Below are positions 49,229 to 50,348 of a stretch of 50,348 nt of DNA, one piece after another. The notes under the pieces are model-generated. The model searched no databases. It was not told where the DNA came from and worked only from the letters and a program-made list of their open reading frames with translations. Within the stretch, counting starts at the first letter, position 1. Every line of letters starts with the position of its first letter. Source of the stretch: Levilactobacillus andaensis (lineage in GTDB: Bacteria > Bacillota > Bacilli > Lactobacillales > Lactobacillaceae); the NCBI RefSeq assembly GCF_016861695.1, contig NZ_BOLP01000021.1, forward strand, positions 1 to 50,348. Reading direction: 5' to 3'. Position numbers and translations under genes: made by a program.

Positions 49229-49579
49229 ATGACAGTAAAAGTTCATCCTTACTACGTAGATAAGGCTAGGAAAGTGCTCAAACGCGTGTCGGTACCGGAT
49301 GCAGACCCTATGTCATTGGCAGCATGGGCACAGGATGCTGATGACGACAAAATTGCGCTTATCACGGCAGATGGCAAGGTTGTTGGACAGGCTAGATACG
49401 TCAAGCCCGACAACACTTTTCAACCGATTTTGGCATTTGTCGACAAGGAAACGACGCAAAAATATTCACTTGATCACCAACGATTGGATTTAGGGATCAT
49501 CGAGCTGAGCCATGCAATCGATGAGCCAGTCGTAGATGTTCGTCGATCGTACTTTAGAGGACCAGGTACAAAAAAATAA
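49229..49579 (+). CDS. Unknown cargo protein
   Basis: 116 residues, AGGAGG 8 nt before ATG. Contains SLAAWAQDADDDKIALITAD and the end VDVRRSYFRGPGTKK. Soluble and alpha-beta. It follows the HTH gene by 12 nt in the same cassette. No family recognised. Confidence 0.6.
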   Translation: MTVKVHPYYVDKARKVLKRVSVPDADPMSLAAWAQDADDDKIALITADGKVVGQARYVKPDNTFQPILAFVDKETTQKYSLDHQRLDLGIIELSHAIDEPVVDVRRSYFRGPGTKK

Positions 49580-49591
49580 ACTGACAAAGAG

Positions 49592-49620
49592 AAAAAGGCC
49601 TACACAATTATGTGCAGGCC
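49592..49620 (-). terminator. Leftward-facing intrinsic terminator
   Basis: On the minus strand GGCCT-G-CACA/TGTG-T-AGGCC with a 4-nt loop runs into TTTTT. The internal pair is a G-U wobble only on the minus strand. On the plus strand there is no T tract after it. The leftward transcript it would stop is unknown. Confidence 0.55.
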
Positions 49621-49664
49621 CGGTCGCTAAACCTCTTCCAGTTTATCATAAAGGGAAGATAAAT

Positions 49665-50000
49665 ATGAAATTAAAATTTTCAAAAAATGCAATTGCTTTT
49701 AGTACGAAGAAAGCATGGCTTATTAAAATACAAGGTACTGCATACAAATTTTGGATTCCAAGATCTCTGGTTTATTCAGACGAAGAATCATGGGAGCTAA
49801 CGATGTATCTTCCTGATGAGATGAAGATAAAACTATATGCAGGAAAAATGAAAACTCCTTCTTACATTGTTAGTCCCCATGAATTGAATGATTTAATAGA
49901 GAACAAGGACTTGCCAGAGAAGGCCCCGAAATCAGTTTGGCATGTTCCCTCAAAAATTATGCCCGTTAAAAGGAGTGTTGATGATGAATTTAAACGATGA
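49665..50000 (+). CDS. Small protein preceding the helicase fragment
   Basis: 111 residues, AAAGGGAAG before ATG 49665. Starts with KLKFSKNAIAFSTKKAWLIK and has WIPRSLVYSDEESWELTMYL. A protein of this kind often lies just before SNF2-like helicase genes in Lactobacillaceae phages (from memory), fitting the next gene. It overlaps that gene by 20 nt. Function unknown; likely replication-associated. Confidence 0.6.
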   Translation: MKLKFSKNAIAFSTKKAWLIKIQGTAYKFWIPRSLVYSDEESWELTMYLPDEMKIKLYAGKMKTPSYIVSPHELNDLIENKDLPEKAPKSVWHVPSKIMPVKRSVDDEFKR

Positions 50001-50277
50001 TCAGTCAGATGCAATAGCCAAACTAAATTGGCTTAAAGTTGGGGCACTCTTTATGGAGCCAGGAACGGGTAAGACTAGGGTCGCTTTAAATATCATCAAT
50101 AGCGCGGATACTGATTTCGTTCTATTCGTTTGTCCATTTCAGACAAAGTATAATCTTCTCAATGAAATTCATAAGTGGGGAATATCTATTGAATTTGAAA
50201 TAGTTGGTGTTGAAACCTTGTCTAGTTCGGATAACACATTTATGAGATTACTAAATATCTTGCAAACTAAGACCTGA
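49981..50277 (+). CDS. N-terminal fragment of an SNF2/DEAD-type helicase
   Basis: 98-99 residues, ATG-ATG behind AAAGGAG. DDQSDAIAKLNWLKVGALFM then Walker A EPGTGKT(RVAL) and FVCPFQTKYNLLNEIHKWG are motifs I and Ia of SNF2-like ATPases, normally 400-500 residues. The frame stops at TGA 50275-50277 before the DEAH box, and a terminator follows 20 nt later. A remnant or a truncated gene at the prophage boundary is likely; a functional small ATPase is doubtful. Confidence 0.7.
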   Translation: MMNLNDDQSDAIAKLNWLKVGALFMEPGTGKTRVALNIINSADTDFVLFVCPFQTKYNLLNEIHKWGISIEFEIVGVETLSSSDNTFMRLLNILQTKT

Positions 50278-50296
50278 ATTATTCACCAGAAACTCC

Positions 50297-50341
50297 AAAA
50301 TCCCCATCAAACACATGATTCAAGTGCTTGATGGGGATTTT
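50297..50341. terminator. Strong, probably bidirectional terminator at the right end
   Basis: AAAATCCCCATCAA/TTGATGGGGATTTT is a perfect 14-bp stem around a 17-nt loop, with A and T flanks that allow use in both directions. It may separate the prophage end from the host. Confidence 0.85.
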
Positions 50342-50348
50342 ACGTTTT

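Noticed and set aside
1..50348. Direct repeat of attL and attR cores
   Set aside because: Only short chance matches such as TCCCCAT were seen between the two ends, so no core is claimed.

Overview
The window is an almost complete temperate phage of the contractile-tail (myovirus) type, integrated in a low-to-medium GC Gram-positive host. TTG starts, strong GGAGG ribosome binding sites, an LLH-family holin, a GH25 muramidase with DUF5776-like repeats, DUF1828/DUF6978-type genes and an ArpU-type late regulator all point to Lactobacillaceae. A Levilactobacillus- or Lactiplantibacillus-like host and a relative of the Lactobacillus myoviruses are my inference. The sequence does not name the species.

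Left end (1-5340, mostly minus strand): the 3' end of a probable host gene with its terminator, a paired-repeat element beside the integrase (candidate attL), a tyrosine integrase, then a lysogeny/accessory block (DUF1828/1829 protein, DUF6978-like protein, a membrane protein, a lipoprotein), an ImmA-type metallopeptidase and a CI-like repressor. The repressor has no self-cleavage domain, so induction probably depends on the peptidase. Four spaced palindromic operators lie between cI and cro.

Early region (5400-13800, plus strand): cro, small regulators, a DUF771 protein, a probable single-strand annealing protein with an ExoX-like C-terminal motif, a DnaD-type initiator whose coding sequence contains five 12-bp iterons (likely origin), an AntA/ORF6C antirepressor, a YopX-RusA fusion, many small genes including a DUF2829 (Tad2-type) protein, and an ArpU-type late regulator. 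One tiny minus-strand transcription unit (12.7-12.95 kb), complete with candidate promoter, SD-masking hairpin and terminator, sits divergent to a small XRE regulator.

Middle (13800-17600): two recognisable tRNAs (Arg-CCT and Ile2/Met-CAT) with two tRNA-like or structured elements between them and a terminator after them; a DNA methyltransferase gene broken by one in-frame TGA; small genes; and a second, much larger DUF2829 protein.

Late region (17600-48000): terminase, SPP1-like portal and MuF-type head protein, scaffold, decoration protein, major capsid protein with a probable +1 frameshift extension, an Fn3 protein, a free LysM domain, connectors, sheath and tube, tail chaperones with a possible frameshift, a 1952-residue tape measure with two peptidoglycan hydrolase domains, baseplate (LysM protein, plug, hub, spike, gp25-like, J, wedge), fibre genes including a beta-propeller protein, XkdX, membrane proteins, holin and endolysin.

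Right end (48000-50348): after a strong terminator there is a separately promoted cassette of three unfamiliar genes behind a 16-bp-periodic palindromic operator, then a small gene and a 98-residue helicase fragment, closed by a perfect 14-bp-stem terminator. No duplicated att core was visible between the two ends, so attR may lie outside the window.
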